DNA of 64,000 nucleotides. It comes from Xanthomonas fragariae (GTDB lineage Bacteria; Pseudomonadota; Gammaproteobacteria; Xanthomonadales; Xanthomonadaceae). The position numbers were made by a program, and so were the translations under genes. Shown here one piece after another: positions 44,204-55,137 of this stretch (positions within the stretch are counted from its first letter, which is position 1; each line of letters opens with the position of its first letter). The notes under the pieces were generated by a model that saw only the letters and a program-made list of their open reading frames with translations, was not told the origin of the DNA and made no database searches. The stretch covers positions 62,001 to 126,000 of the forward strand of contig NZ_LT853882.1 of assembly GCF_900183975.1 (NCBI RefSeq). The letters run 5' to 3'.

Positions 44204-46888
44204 TTATTTGTCGGTGACGGTGAAACCTTGTTTGCTGCGGATGTCTGCGCTGGAGGCGCCTATCTGCACCTCGTATGCGCCTGGGTCCACGGCATACGCT
44301 TTGCGTTGGTCGTCGTAGATGCGCAGGGCGTCGCGGGGTGTGATGGTGAAGCGCAGTTCGCGTTGTTCGCCCGGTTGCAGGGTGATGCGCTGGAAGCCCT
44401 GCAGTTCCTTGATGGCGCGTTCGCGCTGCGGTGTGAGCGGGTGCAGATAGAGCTGCACGACTTCATCGCCTGCGCGTTGGCCGGTGTTCTTCACTTTTAC
44501 TGTGGCGCGCAGTGAGCTATCGGCTGCCAGTGTGCTGCGATCAAGGCCTAGATCGGAATACGCAAATTGCGTATACGACAAACCATGGCCGAACGGGTAC
44601 AGCGGCTTGCCTGCGAAGTAGCGGTAAGTGCGGCCGCGCATGGCGTAGTCGTCGAAGGCGGGCAGGCGCTCGTCTTGCTTGTAGAATGTGATCGGCAAGC
44701 GGCCGCCGGGACTGGCATGGCCGAAAAGCACATCGCCCACGGCGCTGCCGCCGCGTTGGCCGGGGTGCCAGGCCAGCAGGATGGCGGGTACGTGTTGCTG
44801 CGCCCAGTCGATCTCCAAAGCCGAGCCGGTGGTCAGTACCACTACGATTGGCGTGCCGGTGGCCTGCAGCGCTTGCAGAAGGTCGCGTTGTGGTTTGGGC
44901 AGGCGCGTGTCGGTGCGGTCGCCGCCGGCAAAGCCGGGGTAGTTGACGTCCATCTCTTCGCCTTCGACATCGCCGGTGAGGCCGCCGACGAACACCACTA
45001 CATCGGCGTTGCGCGCGGCGTCCACCGCTTCGCGCAATGGCGGTTTGGCACCGGGCATACGCCATGCCAAGCGCACACCTGCATCGCGGGTGGCCTCGTA
45101 ATATTCAACGCGCAAGTGGTAGGCCTTTCCAGCTTGCAACGCGACACTGACATTGCCGCCGCGCATGCGTGGGGCGTCGCTCCATTGGTCGATCAGCAGC
45201 CTGCCGTCCAGGTACAGACGTACGCCATCGTCGGCGGCGATCTGCAGCATGTAGGTGCCTGACACCGGCGGCAGCAATTGCCCATGCCAGCGCACGCTGA
45301 AGTCGTTCTTGCCGAGCGCGCGGTCTGCATGCAACTCGCCGCGCCCTACCGCATCGTCGGTGGGTGCATTGCGATCCCAGCGGAACGCGATGCGTGGGTC
45401 GATGCGGGTCAGCGCCGGTTGGCCAGCCAACGCTCGACCACGGAAGTATTCGCCGGTGAGGCCGTTCTGCGTGGCGCCTGCAGCCGTGCGCAGATAGCGC
45501 GTGTCGATCGGCGCGGTGGCGTTGGGGTCTTCGCGGCCCTCCACCAGATTGCTGCCGCGTGCGTAGACCACTTTTGCCTGCGGTGCGGCATCGCGGATGC
45601 CTTGCAGAATGGTGACTGGCGCGGCGGGGATGCCGTAATAATTGCCCAGCAGCGACATCGGGTCGTCTGCGGTGGGGCCGATCACGGCGATGCGCTTGAG
45701 CGTGGACTTGAGCGGCAGCAAGCCGTAGTTTTTCAACAACACCAGGGACTCGCGCGCGGTGCGGCGCGCCAGTGCATCATGCTGCGGCTATTGATTGGCC
45801 GAGGCCGGAATCTGCGCCCACGGCACCTTGGCCAACGGGTCGAACATGCCCAACCGCATGCGCGTGGTCATCAAGCGCTTGAGCGAGGTGTCGATGCCGG
45901 CTTCGTCGATCAAGCCTGCGCGTACCGCAGCCGGCAACGCGGCATAGGTAACGCCGCAATCCAGGTCGGTGCCGTGCTTGACGCCGAGCGCGGCGGCGGC
46001 CTCGGGCGTGGGCACGATCTTGTGGTTCTGCCAGATGTCGCCAATGGCGGCGCAGTCGCTGACGATGTAACCGTGGAAGCCCCAATCGCGGCGCAGAATG
46101 CCTTCCAGCCGTGCGCTGGCCGATGCGGACTGGCCATTGACGCGGTTGTAGGCGCCCATCACCGCAGCGACCTTACCTTCCTGCACCAGGGCTTGAAACG
46201 CAGGCAAATAGGTTTCGTAGAGATCGCGTTCGCTCGGATGCACATCGAAATGATGACGGTCGGCCTCCGGGCCGCTGTGCACAGCGAAGTGCTTGGCGGT
46301 GGCATCGAGCTTGCGATACGGGCCTTGCTGCGCTTGCAGGCCTTGCACGAAGGTCACGCCCATGCGTGCGGTCAGGAACGGATCTTCGCCATAGGTTTCC
46401 TGCCTACGGCCCCAGCGCGGATCGCGAAAGATGTTGATGTTCGACGACCAGAACGTGAGTCCCTGATAGCGCTTGTGTTCGCCGCGCGCGAGAAAGGCGT
46501 GATGCTTGGCGCGTGCTTCGTCGCTGATGGCGGTGGCGACGTCGGCCATCAACGGCGTGTCGAATGTGGCCGCCAACCCGATGGCTTGCGGAAACACCGT
46601 GGCACCGCCTGCACGCGCAACGCCATGCAGCGCTTCGTTCCACCAGTCTTAGGCAGGAACGTGCAGGCGCGCGATGGCGGGCGCGTCGTTCTGCATCTGC
46701 GCAGCTTTTTGTTCCAGCGTCATGCGCGACACCAGATCGGCGGCGCGCGCGTCGAAAGCGCGTTGCGTGTCCAGATACGGCGGCGGCGTTGCAGCCTGTG
46801 TGCTGCCTGCCGCAAGCGTCATCGCCAGCACGCCGCGTGCAAGTGCGCGCCGTGCGGCAGTGGTGAGGTGGGCGGGGTGCGAATGCAT
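44204..46888 (-). pseudogene. GH3 beta-glucosidase/beta-xylosidase with PA14 domain, two premature stops
   Basis: One frame of 895 codons from the ATG at 46888, interrupted only by TAA at 46649-46651 (RLHVPA-stop-DWWNEALHG, where a Tyr is expected) and TAG at 45788-45790 (ASANQ-stop-PQHDALARR). Signal peptide ARGVLAMTLAAGSTQA, then GH3 N-terminal domain with SSNINIFRDPRWGRRQETYG, KHFAVHSGPEADRHH and the nucleophile Asp in GFHGYIVSDCAAIG; GH3 C-terminal domain; an inserted PA14 domain (GTYMLQIAADDGVRLYLDGR); and a fibronectin-like tail. Everything else is intact, so the stops are recent. It probably served xylo-oligosaccharide breakdown in the periplasm. Confidence 0.93.
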
Positions 46889-47336
46889 GGTCAGCTCTCC
46901 GTGGTACGGTCCGGTTCCCACTGGGCAAAAGGCCCGAGCATGCTGCCGAACGGTGTGCCTTCCGGTGAGCCGTTGTTGAGCAGGTACGCAGTGCCATCGG
47001 TATCGAAGAACGACAGCCAGTTCCACAGCGAGGCACCGGCATGGTCCCGTTCGGCCAGGCCATCGAGGCTGTGCCAATGATTTAGCATGCGCAGATGCAG
47101 CCGCGTTGTCATTCCTCACGCGCCACGTGCAAGGTCGGCACGTCGCCAATGACCACCAGCTCGCTTGCGCTATCACGCAATGGCTTGGCATTGGCCAGCC
47201 ACTGGTAGCGAAACCATAAATCGTAGCCGTTCTCGGGATGTGCACCGGCAGTGGCCAACATGCCGCCACATGGCAGCGCCAGCCACATCAGCACCAACGC
47301 ACGACAATACTCGTCACAGCGTCCTATCAGGCGCAT
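46889..47336 (-). pseudogene. Chimeric remnant of GH67 alpha-glucuronidase and GH43 enzymes
   Basis: From ATG 47336 a signal-like segment (CRALVLMWLALPCGGML) is followed by HPENGYDLWFRYQWLANAKP, the GH67 alpha-glucuronidase N-terminus, to a stop at 47109. Then, in another frame, LRMLNHWHSLDGLAERDHAG plus ASLWNW matches the centre of GH67. This runs straight into LSFFDTDGTAYLLNNGSPEG, which matches GH43 xylosidase/arabinofuranosidases. Deletions have fused fragments of two adjacent hydrolase genes. It lies directly upstream of the GH3 gene on the same strand. Confidence 0.75.
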
Positions 47337-47482
47337 GCGGCATGTTCCAGCGGCGTGGACGTGCTTAGGCGCATGTCGCCGCTCTGCCTGCTTCCCGGTA
47401 CCATGACCTGCACACGCATGCAGGCACATGGCACCGGGGTTGTAGCAATAGCACGTGTGCATCCCGGAGCTTTCGCACTCAC

Positions 47483-48571
47483 TTGAAGAGGCCACGCTTG
47501 GAGAAGGTCAGGAAATCGGTCCGCCGCACCAGCCGCGCAACTACCATCGATGAAGTGGCGGCGCTGGCGAAGGTGTCGCCAATGACGGTCTCGCGTGTGG
47601 TCAACAACAACCGCAGCGTGCGCGATGCGACCCGCGAGCGAGTCCGGCGCGCGGTCGACAAGCTGGGCTATACGCCCAACCTTGCGGCAAGCGCGCTGGC
47701 AGCCGCGCAGAGTACGCGCATCGCATTGATCTATAGCGACCCTAGGGGCGCGTACCTGCGCGAGTTGCTGCTGGGCGTGTTGCGGGTGGTATCGGGCACT
47801 TCGATCCAGCTGGTGATCGATTGCTGGGACGACCTGGATGCCGATGCCGAGCGTAAGGCCGCACGCAAGCTCGCCAAAGGCGTTGCTGGGGCGATCCTGC
47901 CGCCACCGTTGTGCGAGTCGAAGGCGGTGGTATTGGCACTGGTGCGCGCCAAGGTGCCGGTGGTGGCGATCGCCTCCAACCATTTCCTTCCCGACGTGGC
48001 CTGCGTGCGTATCGACGAATTCGCCGCTGCCAAGGAAATCACCGAGCATCTGATCGCCCAGGGGCATACGCGCATCGGCTATATCGCCGGGAATCCCAAT
48101 TTGTCTGCGAGTACGCGTCGTTTCGAAGGTTTCCAGGCTGCGCTGGCCGATGCCGGGTTGCGATTGGATCGGCATCTGGTGAAGCCGGGTGACTACACCT
48201 ACAAGTCGGGTTTGATCGCTGCGGAAAAACTGCTGGCGCGCAAACGTCGCCCCAGCGCCATCTTCGCCAGCAACGACGACATGGCCGCCGCTACGATTTC
48301 GGTCGCGCATCGACGCGGGCTAGATGTGCCACGCGATCTGTCGGTGGTCGGCTTCGACGATACCTCCGCCGCCACGGCCGTGTGGCCCGAACTCACCACC
48401 GTGCAGCAGCCCATCGCCACAATGGCCGATGCCGCGCTGGATATCGTGTTGAAGACGATTCGCGCCAAGGAGCGCACGGCGAAGATGGTCGATCATGTAG
48501 TCCCGCACCTGTTGGTCAAGCGGGATTCGGTGACCGCGCCGGCTGCGTCGGAGACAACCGAGTCACCGTAG
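47483..48571 (+). CDS. LacI-family transcriptional regulator
   Basis: A 362-residue LacI/GalR repressor, apparently intact. The start is TTG 47483, since no in-frame ATG or GTG with family similarity lies upstream. The HTH is TTIDEVAALAKVSPMTVSRV followed by the hinge helix GYTPNLAASALA. The periplasmic-binding-like domain has IALIYSDPRGAYLRELLLG, HTRIGYIAGN, PSAIFASNDDMAAATIS and the C-terminal signature DLSVVGFDDTSAATAVWPEL. It is divergent from the GH67/GH43/GH3 remnants and next to a xylA remnant, so it was probably the sugar-acid/xylan regulator of this locus (HxuR/XylR-like); it is now left without intact neighbours. Confidence 0.9.
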   Translation: MKRPRLEKVRKSVRRTSRATTIDEVAALAKVSPMTVSRVVNNNRSVRDATRERVRRAVDKLGYTPNLAASALAAAQSTRIALIYSDPRGAYLRELLLGVLRVVSGTSIQLVIDCWDDLDADAERKAARKLAKGVAGAILPPPLCESKAVVLALVRAKVPVVAIASNHFLPDVACVRIDEFAAAKEITEHLIAQGHTRIGYIAGNPNLSASTRRFEGFQAALADAGLRLDRHLVKPGDYTYKSGLIAAEKLLARKRRPSAIFASNDDMAAATISVAHRRGLDVPRDLSVVGFDDTSAATAVWPELTTVQQPIATMADAALDIVLKTIRAKERTAKMVDHVVPHLLVKRDSVTAPAASETTESP

Positions 48572-48628
48572 CGCTGCACGCAACGGTGCGCGCGCGCAGC
48601 AGGCGATTACCTGCGCAACATCAACGCT

Positions 48629-48870
48629 TCAGAGACTGATTGATCAGGTTTTCTTATGCATCCTGGTGGCCGCTGATCTGCGTGGGCTCACCGCTGCTCG
48701 CGGCATATTTGACCACATCCCAACGTGATGGTGCCGTCGGCAAACGCCGCACCAGCGCCGCTGTCCAAGCTGCCGTAACGCTCGGCGCGCCGCTGTTCCA
48801 GCGCGATGGGTTCGCTCGCGTCACGACAGGGCGCACAGGCCCGGAACGAGCTGCCATCAGCCGACTGACC
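48629..48870 (-). pseudogene. Xylose isomerase (XylA) C-terminal remnant
   Basis: The minus strand encodes [20 protein letters not shown] followed by DGTITLG, then in a shifted frame VKYAASSGEPTQISGHQDA, a TAA where Tyr is expected, and ENLINQSL with a stop. This matches the end of XylA (RYxSFDxGxGxxFExGxxTLEDL ... GEPxxxSGxQExYENLINQY). The rest of the gene is absent. It adds xylose isomerisation to the lost functions of the locus. The remaining bases of the 48.57-48.94 kb gap show no other gene. Confidence 0.8.
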
Positions 48871-48935
48871 GCTCATTCAGCCGCGCACGCTCGGCACCGG
48901 CCTGCCGCGCTCGGGGCAGCTACAATGGCCGGCTT

Positions 48936-49847
48936 ATGACCGCTGCCCTGCCGCTGCCGCACCCTCTGACCGACCCTGCGCCGCGTGACCCGCGCCAGCG
49001 GTTACCGCCCGAGCAGCTGCGCCTGGCCAAACGCCTGCAGCGCCAGGTGGGTCAGGCGATTGCCGACTTCGGCATGATCGCGGCCGGCGACAAGATCATG
49101 GTGTGCCTGTCCGGCGGCAAGGACAGTTACACCATGCTGGACATGCTGCTGCAGTTGCAGCGCAAGGCGCCGGTGCCGTTCACCCTGGTGGCGGTCAATC
49201 TGGACCAGAAGCAGCCGGACTTCCCCGCCCACGTGTTGCCGAGCTATCTGCGCAACCTCGGCGTGCCGTTCGACATCGTCGAGCAGGACACCTATTCGGT
49301 GGTCAGCCGGGTGATTCCGGCTGGCAAAACGATGTGTTCGCTGTGCTCGCGTCTGCGGCGCGGCGCGCTGTACGCCTATGCGCAGGCGCATGGCGTGACC
49401 AAGATCGCGCTCGGCCATCATCGCGACGACATCGTGGCCACGTTTTTTATGAACCTGTTTCACCACGCCCGGCTCGCGGCGATGGCGCCCAAGCTGCACA
49501 GCGACGACCGCCAGCATGTGGTGATCCGCCCGCTGGCCTATGTGCGTGAAGCCGACATCGCCGACTACGCGCAGGCACGCCAGTTTCCGATCATTCCGTG
49601 CAACCTGTGCGGTAGCCAGGAAAACCTGCAGCGCCAGCAGGTCGGCAGGATGTTGCAGCAGTGGGACCGTGAGCAGCCGGGGCGGGTCGATCAGATCGCC
49701 CGCGCACTAGGCGATGTGCGCCCCGCGCAAATGGCGGACCGCACGCTGTTCGATTTCTGGTCGCTGGGCCGCAGCGACGCAGCAGCGGCCGGTCCCGATT
49801 CGAACGCATGGCTGGCCGCCAGCGACACCCCACACGACAGCGACTGA
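48936..49847 (+). CDS. ttcA: tRNA 2-thiocytidine synthase TtcA
   Basis: TtcA thiolates cytidine 32 of certain tRNAs using ATP and a [4Fe-4S] cluster. It is 303 residues with an ATG start. The PP-loop is [17 protein letters not shown]. The first cluster-binding pair is in [15 protein letters not shown] and the further Cys in [38 protein letters not shown] is the conserved HHxDD segment. The N- and C-terminal ends are Pro/Ala/Asp-rich extensions. rdgC follows 63 bases downstream in the same direction. Confidence 0.96.
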   Translation: MTAALPLPHPLTDPAPRDPRQRLPPEQLRLAKRLQRQVGQAIADFGMIAAGDKIMVCLSGGKDSYTMLDMLLQLQRKAPVPFTLVAVNLDQKQPDFPAHVLPSYLRNLGVPFDIVEQDTYSVVSRVIPAGKTMCSLCSRLRRGALYAYAQAHGVTKIALGHHRDDIVATFFMNLFHHARLAAMAPKLHSDDRQHVVIRPLAYVREADIADYAQARQFPIIPCNLCGSQENLQRQQVGRMLQQWDREQPGRVDQIARALGDVRPAQMADRTLFDFWSLGRSDAAAAGPDSNAWLAASDTPHDSD

Positions 49848-49910
49848 CGCGGCCCACCCGGTCGCCGTCCGCCTTCCACACTCCACGTTTCTTCTTCTTT
49901 GGTCTTACGC

Positions 49911-50816
49911 ATGTTCTTTCGCAATCTCACCTTGTTCCGTTTTCCGACCACGCTGGATTTTTCCGAAATCGATACGCTGTTGCCGCAGGTGCAGCTCAAG
50001 CCGGTCGGCCCGCTGGAAATAAGCTCGCGCGGTTTCATCTCTCCATTCGGTCGCGACGAGCAGGAAGTGCTTTCGCACCGCCTGGAAGATTTTTTGTGGC
50101 TCACCGTCGGTAGCGAGGACAAGATCCTGCCCGGCGCGGTGGTCAACGATCTGCTCGAGCGCAAGGTCGCCGAGATCGAAGAGAAAGAAGGCCGTCGCCC
50201 CGGTGGCAAGGCGCGCAAGCGGCTCAAGGACGACCTGATTCATGAGCTGCTGCCGCGCGCTTTCGTCAAGAGCTCGCGCACCGACGCCATCCTGGATCTG
50301 CAGCATGGCTACATCGCGGTCAACACCTCCAGCCGCAAGAGTGGCGAGAACGTGATGAGCGAGATCCGTGGCGCGCTCGGCAGCTTTCCGGCGCTGCCGT
50401 TGAACGCCGAAGTGGCACCGCGCGCCGTCCTCACCGGCTGGATCGCCGGCGAGCCCTTGCCCGAAGGCCTGAGCCTGGGCGAAGAGTGCGAGATGAAGGA
50501 CCCCATCGAAGGCGGCGCGGTGGTCAAGTGCCAGCACCAGGAACTGCGCGGCGACGAGATCGACAAGCATCTGGAAGCCGGCAAGCAGGTCACCAAGCTG
50601 GCGCTGGTGCTGGACGACAATCTGTCGTTCGTGCTCGGCGACGATCTGGTGATCCGCAAGCTCAAGTTCCTCGATGGCGCACTGGACCAGCTCGAGCACA
50701 GTGACGACGAAGGCGCTCGCGCCGAACTGGATGCGCGCTTCGCACTGATGAGCGCCGAAGTGCGACGCCTGTTCCTGTTGCTGGAAACGGCGTTAAAACT
50801 CAGCAAGGCGGAGTAA
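49911..50816 (+). CDS. rdgC: Recombination-associated protein RdgC
   Basis: A ring-forming DNA-binding protein that modulates RecA and binds the nucleoid. It is 301 residues from ATG 49911; a start four codons upstream is less likely because the family begins MFFRNLTLFRF. Other conserved blocks are GPLEISSRGFISPFG, LPRAFVKSSRTDAILDLQHG and KLALVLDDNLSFVLGDDL. The C-terminal helix RRLFLLLETALKL is typical. It follows ttcA and probably shares its transcript. Confidence 0.96.
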   Translation: MFFRNLTLFRFPTTLDFSEIDTLLPQVQLKPVGPLEISSRGFISPFGRDEQEVLSHRLEDFLWLTVGSEDKILPGAVVNDLLERKVAEIEEKEGRRPGGKARKRLKDDLIHELLPRAFVKSSRTDAILDLQHGYIAVNTSSRKSGENVMSEIRGALGSFPALPLNAEVAPRAVLTGWIAGEPLPEGLSLGEECEMKDPIEGGAVVKCQHQELRGDEIDKHLEAGKQVTKLALVLDDNLSFVLGDDLVIRKLKFLDGALDQLEHSDDEGARAELDARFALMSAEVRRLFLLLETALKLSKAE

Positions 50817-51089
50817 TGCCGACAGTGGCCGGGCGCCGGTGCAGACCGCATCTGGTCACGCATCGATGGTGCCATCCTGCACTTTGCTGCGCGCCGATCG
50901 CGTATCGCGCAGGCCGCTGACGTGTCGTTGCTGCGCGCGCCCAGCTAACCGGTCTGGCTGGGTGTGGCGCATTGCGCCAAGTACCGCCGTACGCATGCAA
51001 ACGTGACCGCAGATCACCGTCTCGCCACCATCGGACGCATCAATCATTCCGTCCCACCGCCTGACACATCGCAGCGCTATCCTGTGCCC

Positions 51090-51875
51090 GTGTTCAAGCC
51101 CGCCCGCCGCCTTATCGCGCCCACACCGCAGGTGGTCGAACGCGACTGCGTGCGTCTGCAATTGGACGGACGCGAGATCGCGGTGCTGCGCGTGCGCGAC
51201 CCGCGTGCGCGGCGCATCAAACTCAGTGTGGACGAGCGTGGCGCGCGCCTGACCTTGCCGATACGCGCAAGCTTGGTGTCCGGCGAACGGTTTTTGCTCG
51301 CGCATCTGGAGTGGCTGAGTACGCAGCTGTCGCGTTATCAGCAAGTCGATGCGTTTCCCGCGCTCGACCGTGGAGTGCCTGGGCAGCTACCGTTGCGCGG
51401 TGTGTTGCTGCCGCTGAGCTGGCACGAAGGGCGTTATGCGCGCATCGAGATCACCGATGACGGCGCGCAATTCCAGGTGCCTGCGCGATTAGGCGATTCC
51501 GGTGTGCGCCGCACGCTGAAGGAATTTTACGAAGCGCAGGCACGCGCCGATGTCGGCCGCTGGTTGCCGCGCTATCTGCCCGGCTTGCCGCGCGCACCGA
51601 CACGGCTGCGACTGAAGGTGATGTCCTCGCAGTGGGGCTCGCTTGCACCGGACGGCTCGATGGCGCTGGACCTGGCGCTGGTGCTCGGTCGCTCCTCCGC
51701 TTTCGAATACGTGCTGGTGCATGAGCTTTGCCATCTGGTGCAGGCCAACCACTCGCCCGCGTTCTGGGCCGAAGTGGAACAGCGATTTCCGGCCTGGCGC
51801 GACGAGCGCAGCTATTTCCATGAACACGGCCGCCAGCTCAAGGCGCAATTGCGGCGTTTGTTGCAGGCCGAGTGA
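51090..51875 (+). CDS. YgjP-type M48-like metallopeptidase (DUF45)
   Basis: A 261-residue protein of the YgjP/WSS1-like metallopeptidase family. The zinc motif is VLVHELCHLVQANHSPAFWA (HExxH-like HELCH plus a downstream His). Preceding conserved parts are DPRARRIKLSVDERGARLTL and KVMSSQWGSLAPDGSMALDL. GTG 51090 is the most probable start, with another GTG two codons earlier; neither has a strong ribosome site. The 190 bases between rdgC and this gene show no other feature. Function in bacteria is not established; a housekeeping protease or nucleic-acid-linked role is guessed for the family. Confidence 0.88.
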   Translation: MFKPARRLIAPTPQVVERDCVRLQLDGREIAVLRVRDPRARRIKLSVDERGARLTLPIRASLVSGERFLLAHLEWLSTQLSRYQQVDAFPALDRGVPGQLPLRGVLLPLSWHEGRYARIEITDDGAQFQVPARLGDSGVRRTLKEFYEAQARADVGRWLPRYLPGLPRAPTRLRLKVMSSQWGSLAPDGSMALDLALVLGRSSAFEYVLVHELCHLVQANHSPAFWAEVEQRFPAWRDERSYFHEHGRQLKAQLRRLLQAE

Positions 51876-51947
51876 GTGGCGTGTGTCGCTGCGTTACGCA
51901 AACACCGCGCCCGTCATCCAGTACACCTGCATCATCCACATCCACCA

Positions 51948-52820
51948 TCAGCCGCGCGGTGGCGACAACTCGGCCAAAAACCCGTTGATCACCGCTGCCA
52001 CTGCCTCGGGCGCTTCCATATGCATATGGTGCGTGCCCGGCATCAGATGCAGGCGCGCATCGCGCATGAGTGCCACGCGGTGATCGCGTAACGCATCCGG
52101 GAAGTACACCTGCGCCGGCGTGGCGAAGATGGCTTGGGTGGGGCAGGCAACGCAGGCCAATAGCACGTCGATCTGCGCCTCGGTCATGCGGATCGCGGTC
52201 GGCAAGGTCAGGCGCGGGTCGCTGCACCAGCTATAGCCGCCTTCGACCACGCGCATGCCCCGTTCGACCAGCAGCCTTGCGGCCGGTTCGGTGAGCTGAT
52301 TGGCCATCATGCGCGCGCGCACCAGCATCTCCATCGACGGAAACACGCGCAGCGGCCGCTGTGTCAGCGTGCGTGCCGAGGCCACCGCATTGCGCAGGCG
52401 CGTGGCGGTGCTTTCCACCGGCTCGGCCAGCGCGCCCAATGCCTCGATGGCGATCAAGGCGTCCACGCGCTCCGGCGCCGCAGCCGCGAGCAGGCTGGCA
52501 ACGCCGCCGCCCAGCGAGTGGCCGAGCACGCTGAAGCGCTGCCAGCCCAGGTCATCGGCCACCTGCAGCAGAATCCCGATCGTGTTGCTGAGCGTGTACT
52601 CGGCACCGGTCGGCAACCACGCGCTGTGGCCGTGGCCGGGCAGATCGAGCAATACCAGATCCAGGTCGTGTGCGTGCAGATGCGCGCTCAGGGGCAGAAA
52701 GCTTGCCGCGTTATCGAGCCAGCCATGCAGTGCCAGCACCCGGCGCGGGCCGCGTTCGTGATTGCGCAGCCCGGTGATCCGGCCGATGTCCAGGCCACAC
52801 GCATACGGCTCCAACCTCAC
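51948..52820 (-). CDS. Alpha/beta hydrolase
   Basis: A 290-residue alpha/beta-hydrolase-fold enzyme. GTG 52820 is taken as the start because it overlaps the hemH stop (GTGA), a typical coupled arrangement; longer forms run into hemH. Motifs: oxyanion region [28 protein letters not shown], nucleophile Ser in [12 protein letters not shown], and the catalytic His in [15 protein letters not shown]. It resembles serine hydrolase-like proteins of unknown substrate found beside hemH in xanthomonads. Cytosolic, no signal peptide. Confidence 0.9.
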   Translation of the reverse strand: MRLEPYACGLDIGRITGLRNHERGPRRVLALHGWLDNAASFLPLSAHLHAHDLDLVLLDLPGHGHSAWLPTGAEYTLSNTIGILLQVADDLGWQRFSVLGHSLGGGVASLLAAAAPERVDALIAIEALGALAEPVESTATRLRNAVASARTLTQRPLRVFPSMEMLVRARMMANQLTEPAARLLVERGMRVVEGGYSWCSDPRLTLPTAIRMTEAQIDVLLACVACPTQAIFATPAQVYFPDALRDHRVALMRDARLHLMPGTHHMHMEAPEAVAAVINGFLAELSPPRG

Positions 52821-53773
52821 GCGCGGCGCGCCACGGCGGCCAGTGCCCGCGCATGCGCATCGCTGGCATTGAGACAGGGGATGTAGCTCAGTGCGGCGCC
52901 GCGTTCGGCCAGCGTTTCGGCAAAGCCCAGCGCCACTTCTTCCAGCGTTTCCAGGCAATCGGTGGCGAACCCCGGGCAGATCAGATCGAAGCTGCGCACG
53001 CCGCCCTCAGCCAGTTTCCATAGCGTCGGTTCGGCGTAGGGCTGCAGCCAGCGTTCCGCACCGAAACGCGACTGGTAGCCCATCTGCCACTCGTCCGCGC
53101 CCAGGCCCAGCGCAGCGACGATCGCCTGCGCGCTGCGCTCGCATTGCTGAGGATACGGGTCGCCGGCATTTGCCACGCGTTGCGGCAAACCGTGGAAAGA
53201 AAACATCAGCTTCTCGCTGCGCCCATGCGTTTGCCAATGTGCGCGAATCGAATCGGCGATCGCCGCGACCCAGCCGGCGTCTTCGCAATATTCCTGAATC
53301 ACCTCCACCGCAATTTCTGGCGCGCTCGGGCGCCACGCATCCACCACGTCCTGAATCGAGGCGGTGGTGGTGGTCGAATACTGCGGATATAGCGGCAGCA
53401 CCACGATGCGCTTGATGCCGCGCGCACGCAGTGCATCCAGCGTCTTGCGCAGCGCCGGGGCGCCGTAACGCATGGCCCACTCCACGTGCCAGTCGGCCAT
53501 CACCTCTTTCAGACCTTCGGCCAGACGACGCGTATACACCGCCAGCGGCGAGCCGTCCGGCAACCACACTTTGGCGTATTTCTCGGCCGACTTGGGCCCG
53601 CGGATCGGCAGGATCACCCCATACAGCAGCGGCTTCCAGAACAGCGGCGGGATCGCGACCACGCGGCGATCGCTGAGGAACTCAGACAGGTAGCGGCGCA
53701 CGGCCGGGGCGGTAGGCGATTCGGGCGTACCGAGGTTGACGACCAGCAGGGCAGTATCGGGAGTCGTGTTCAT
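52817..53773 (-). CDS. hemH: Ferrochelatase
   Basis: HemH inserts Fe(II) into protoporphyrin IX, the last step of heme synthesis, at the inner face of the cytoplasmic membrane. It is 318 residues from ATG 53773; an upstream start is less likely because the family begins close to [13 protein letters not shown]. The metal/porphyrin site His is in [11 protein letters not shown], the other conserved regions are [27 protein letters not shown] and [18 protein letters not shown] (with the conserved Glu). It shares a GTGA overlap with the hydrolase gene. Confidence 0.96.
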   Translation of the reverse strand: MNTTPDTALLVVNLGTPESPTAPAVRRYLSEFLSDRRVVAIPPLFWKPLLYGVILPIRGPKSAEKYAKVWLPDGSPLAVYTRRLAEGLKEVMADWHVEWAMRYGAPALRKTLDALRARGIKRIVVLPLYPQYSTTTTASIQDVVDAWRPSAPEIAVEVIQEYCEDAGWVAAIADSIRAHWQTHGRSEKLMFSFHGLPQRVANAGDPYPQQCERSAQAIVAALGLGADEWQMGYQSRFGAERWLQPYAEPTLWKLAEGGVRSFDLICPGFATDCLETLEEVALGFAETLAERGAALSYIPCLNASDAHARALAAVARRA

Positions 53774-53936
53774 GTGCACCATTCTGGCAGAGCCGGGCAA
53801 GGCTGCCGACTACAGCGCACCGATCGTTCTCATTGGCTGCCTCTCAACGCTTGGGTGCGCTCACCACCGATTCATAGCGCCGGCACTAACGTCGGCCCTT
53901 GATTTATCTTTGACAGAATATCCTTTGGAGCTTGTG

Positions 53937-54821
53937 ATGACTCGTTTGTCGCGCCTGGCCTTATTGTTGTCGCTGACCTTCGCCGCCGGCTACGCCGTCG
54001 CCGGCCCGGAAGAGGACCAGCGCGCACGTAATGCGGTGCGGGTGCTCAACGAGATCATGAAGATCCCCGAGCAGGCCATCCCGGACAAACTACTCGACGA
54101 AGCACGCGCCATTGTGGTCATCCCCGACACCCTCAAGGCCGGCCTGGTGATCGGCGGCCGTCGCGGGCACGGCCTGATGTCGATGAAGAACGCTGACGGC
54201 AGCTGGTCGCAGCCGGTGTTCGTCAAGCTCACCGGCGGCAGCATCGGTTTCCAGGCGGGCGTGCAGTCTTCCGACGTGGTGCTGGTGTTCCGCAACGACC
54301 GCAGCCTGGACAACATCGTCAACGGCAAATTCACCCTCGGCGCCGATGCCGGTGTAGCTGCAGGCCCAGTCGGTCGCAATGCCGCCGCGGCGACCGATGG
54401 TCAACTCAAGGCCGAAATCTGGTCGTGGTCGCGCGCCCGCGGTCTGTTCGCCGGCGTCGCGCTGGACGGTGCCGTGCTGCAGATCGACGATGCCGCCGAC
54501 CTCAATGCCTACGGCGGCGGCGCCACCCCGCGCATGATCTTCGAGGGCCGCACCAACGAGCGCCCATCCACCGACGTGATTGCCTTCCGCGATCGCTTGG
54601 AAGAGGCCACCTACACCGCGCGCGCCAATCGCGGCAGCAATGGCGGGGCCATCGAGCCGCGTCCGGCACCGCCGCCGCAGACTCCGACCACCCCGCCAGC
54701 GCCGGTCAACGAAGCCAGCACCGTGCCGATGCAGCCCAGCACCAAACCGCCTTCGCAGCAGGGATTCCAGCCGGTGTCCGAGGGCGAAATCCGCAGCGAA
54801 TCCCTAGACGGCAACCGATGA
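53937..54821 (+). CDS. SYLF/YSC84-domain lipid-binding protein
   Basis: A 294-residue exported protein with signal peptide [26 protein letters not shown] precedes the ATG at 53937. The SYLF (DUF500, Ysc84) domain covers most of the mature protein: [59 protein letters not shown] and the typical [19 protein letters not shown]. The last ~80 residues are Pro/Thr/Gln-rich and disordered. In eukaryotes the domain binds phosphoinositides; in bacteria the role is unclear. It is 73 bases upstream of tatA. Confidence 0.93.
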   Translation: MTRLSRLALLLSLTFAAGYAVAGPEEDQRARNAVRVLNEIMKIPEQAIPDKLLDEARAIVVIPDTLKAGLVIGGRRGHGLMSMKNADGSWSQPVFVKLTGGSIGFQAGVQSSDVVLVFRNDRSLDNIVNGKFTLGADAGVAAGPVGRNAAAATDGQLKAEIWSWSRARGLFAGVALDGAVLQIDDAADLNAYGGGATPRMIFEGRTNERPSTDVIAFRDRLEEATYTARANRGSNGGAIEPRPAPPPQTPTTPPAPVNEASTVPMQPSTKPPSQQGFQPVSEGEIRSESLDGNR

Positions 54822-54894
54822 TGCGCTGTCATCCCCCTGCCCGGTGCGCTGGGGTATCCTGCGTCTTCCTTCTTTTTCAGCAAGCGAGCGGATC

Positions 54895-55122
54895 ATGGGC
54901 AGTTTCAGCATCTGGCACTGGCTGATCGTGCTGGTGATCGTGTTGCTGGTGTTCGGTACCAAGCGGCTCACCAGCGGTGCCAAAGACCTCGGCAGCGCGG
55001 TCAAAGAATTCAAGAAAGGCATGCACGACGATGACAAGCCGGCCGGCAAGCTCGGTGATGACTCCCGCATTGCCGAGCAGGCGCGGGAGGCACAGGCCGA
55101 ACGCGACCGCGACGCGCGCTGA
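54895..55122 (+). CDS. tatA: Sec-independent translocase protein TatA
   Basis: A 75-residue TatA: one N-terminal membrane helix ([16 protein letters not shown]), the FGTKRL hinge, an amphipathic helix ([17 protein letters not shown]) and a charged tail. It polymerises to form the translocation pore of the twin-arginine pathway. It is first in the tatABC operon; tatB follows after 15 bases. OpgD in this window is a likely client. Confidence 0.96.
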   Translation: MGSFSIWHWLIVLVIVLLVFGTKRLTSGAKDLGSAVKEFKKGMHDDDKPAGKLGDDSRIAEQAREAQAERDRDAR

Positions 55123-55137
55123 TCCGGAGCGGCGTCG

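Noticed and set aside
45278..47080. A 600-codon plus-strand frame opposite the GH3 gene
   Set aside because: Shadow of the GH3 frame on the minus strand, which shows complete family motifs.
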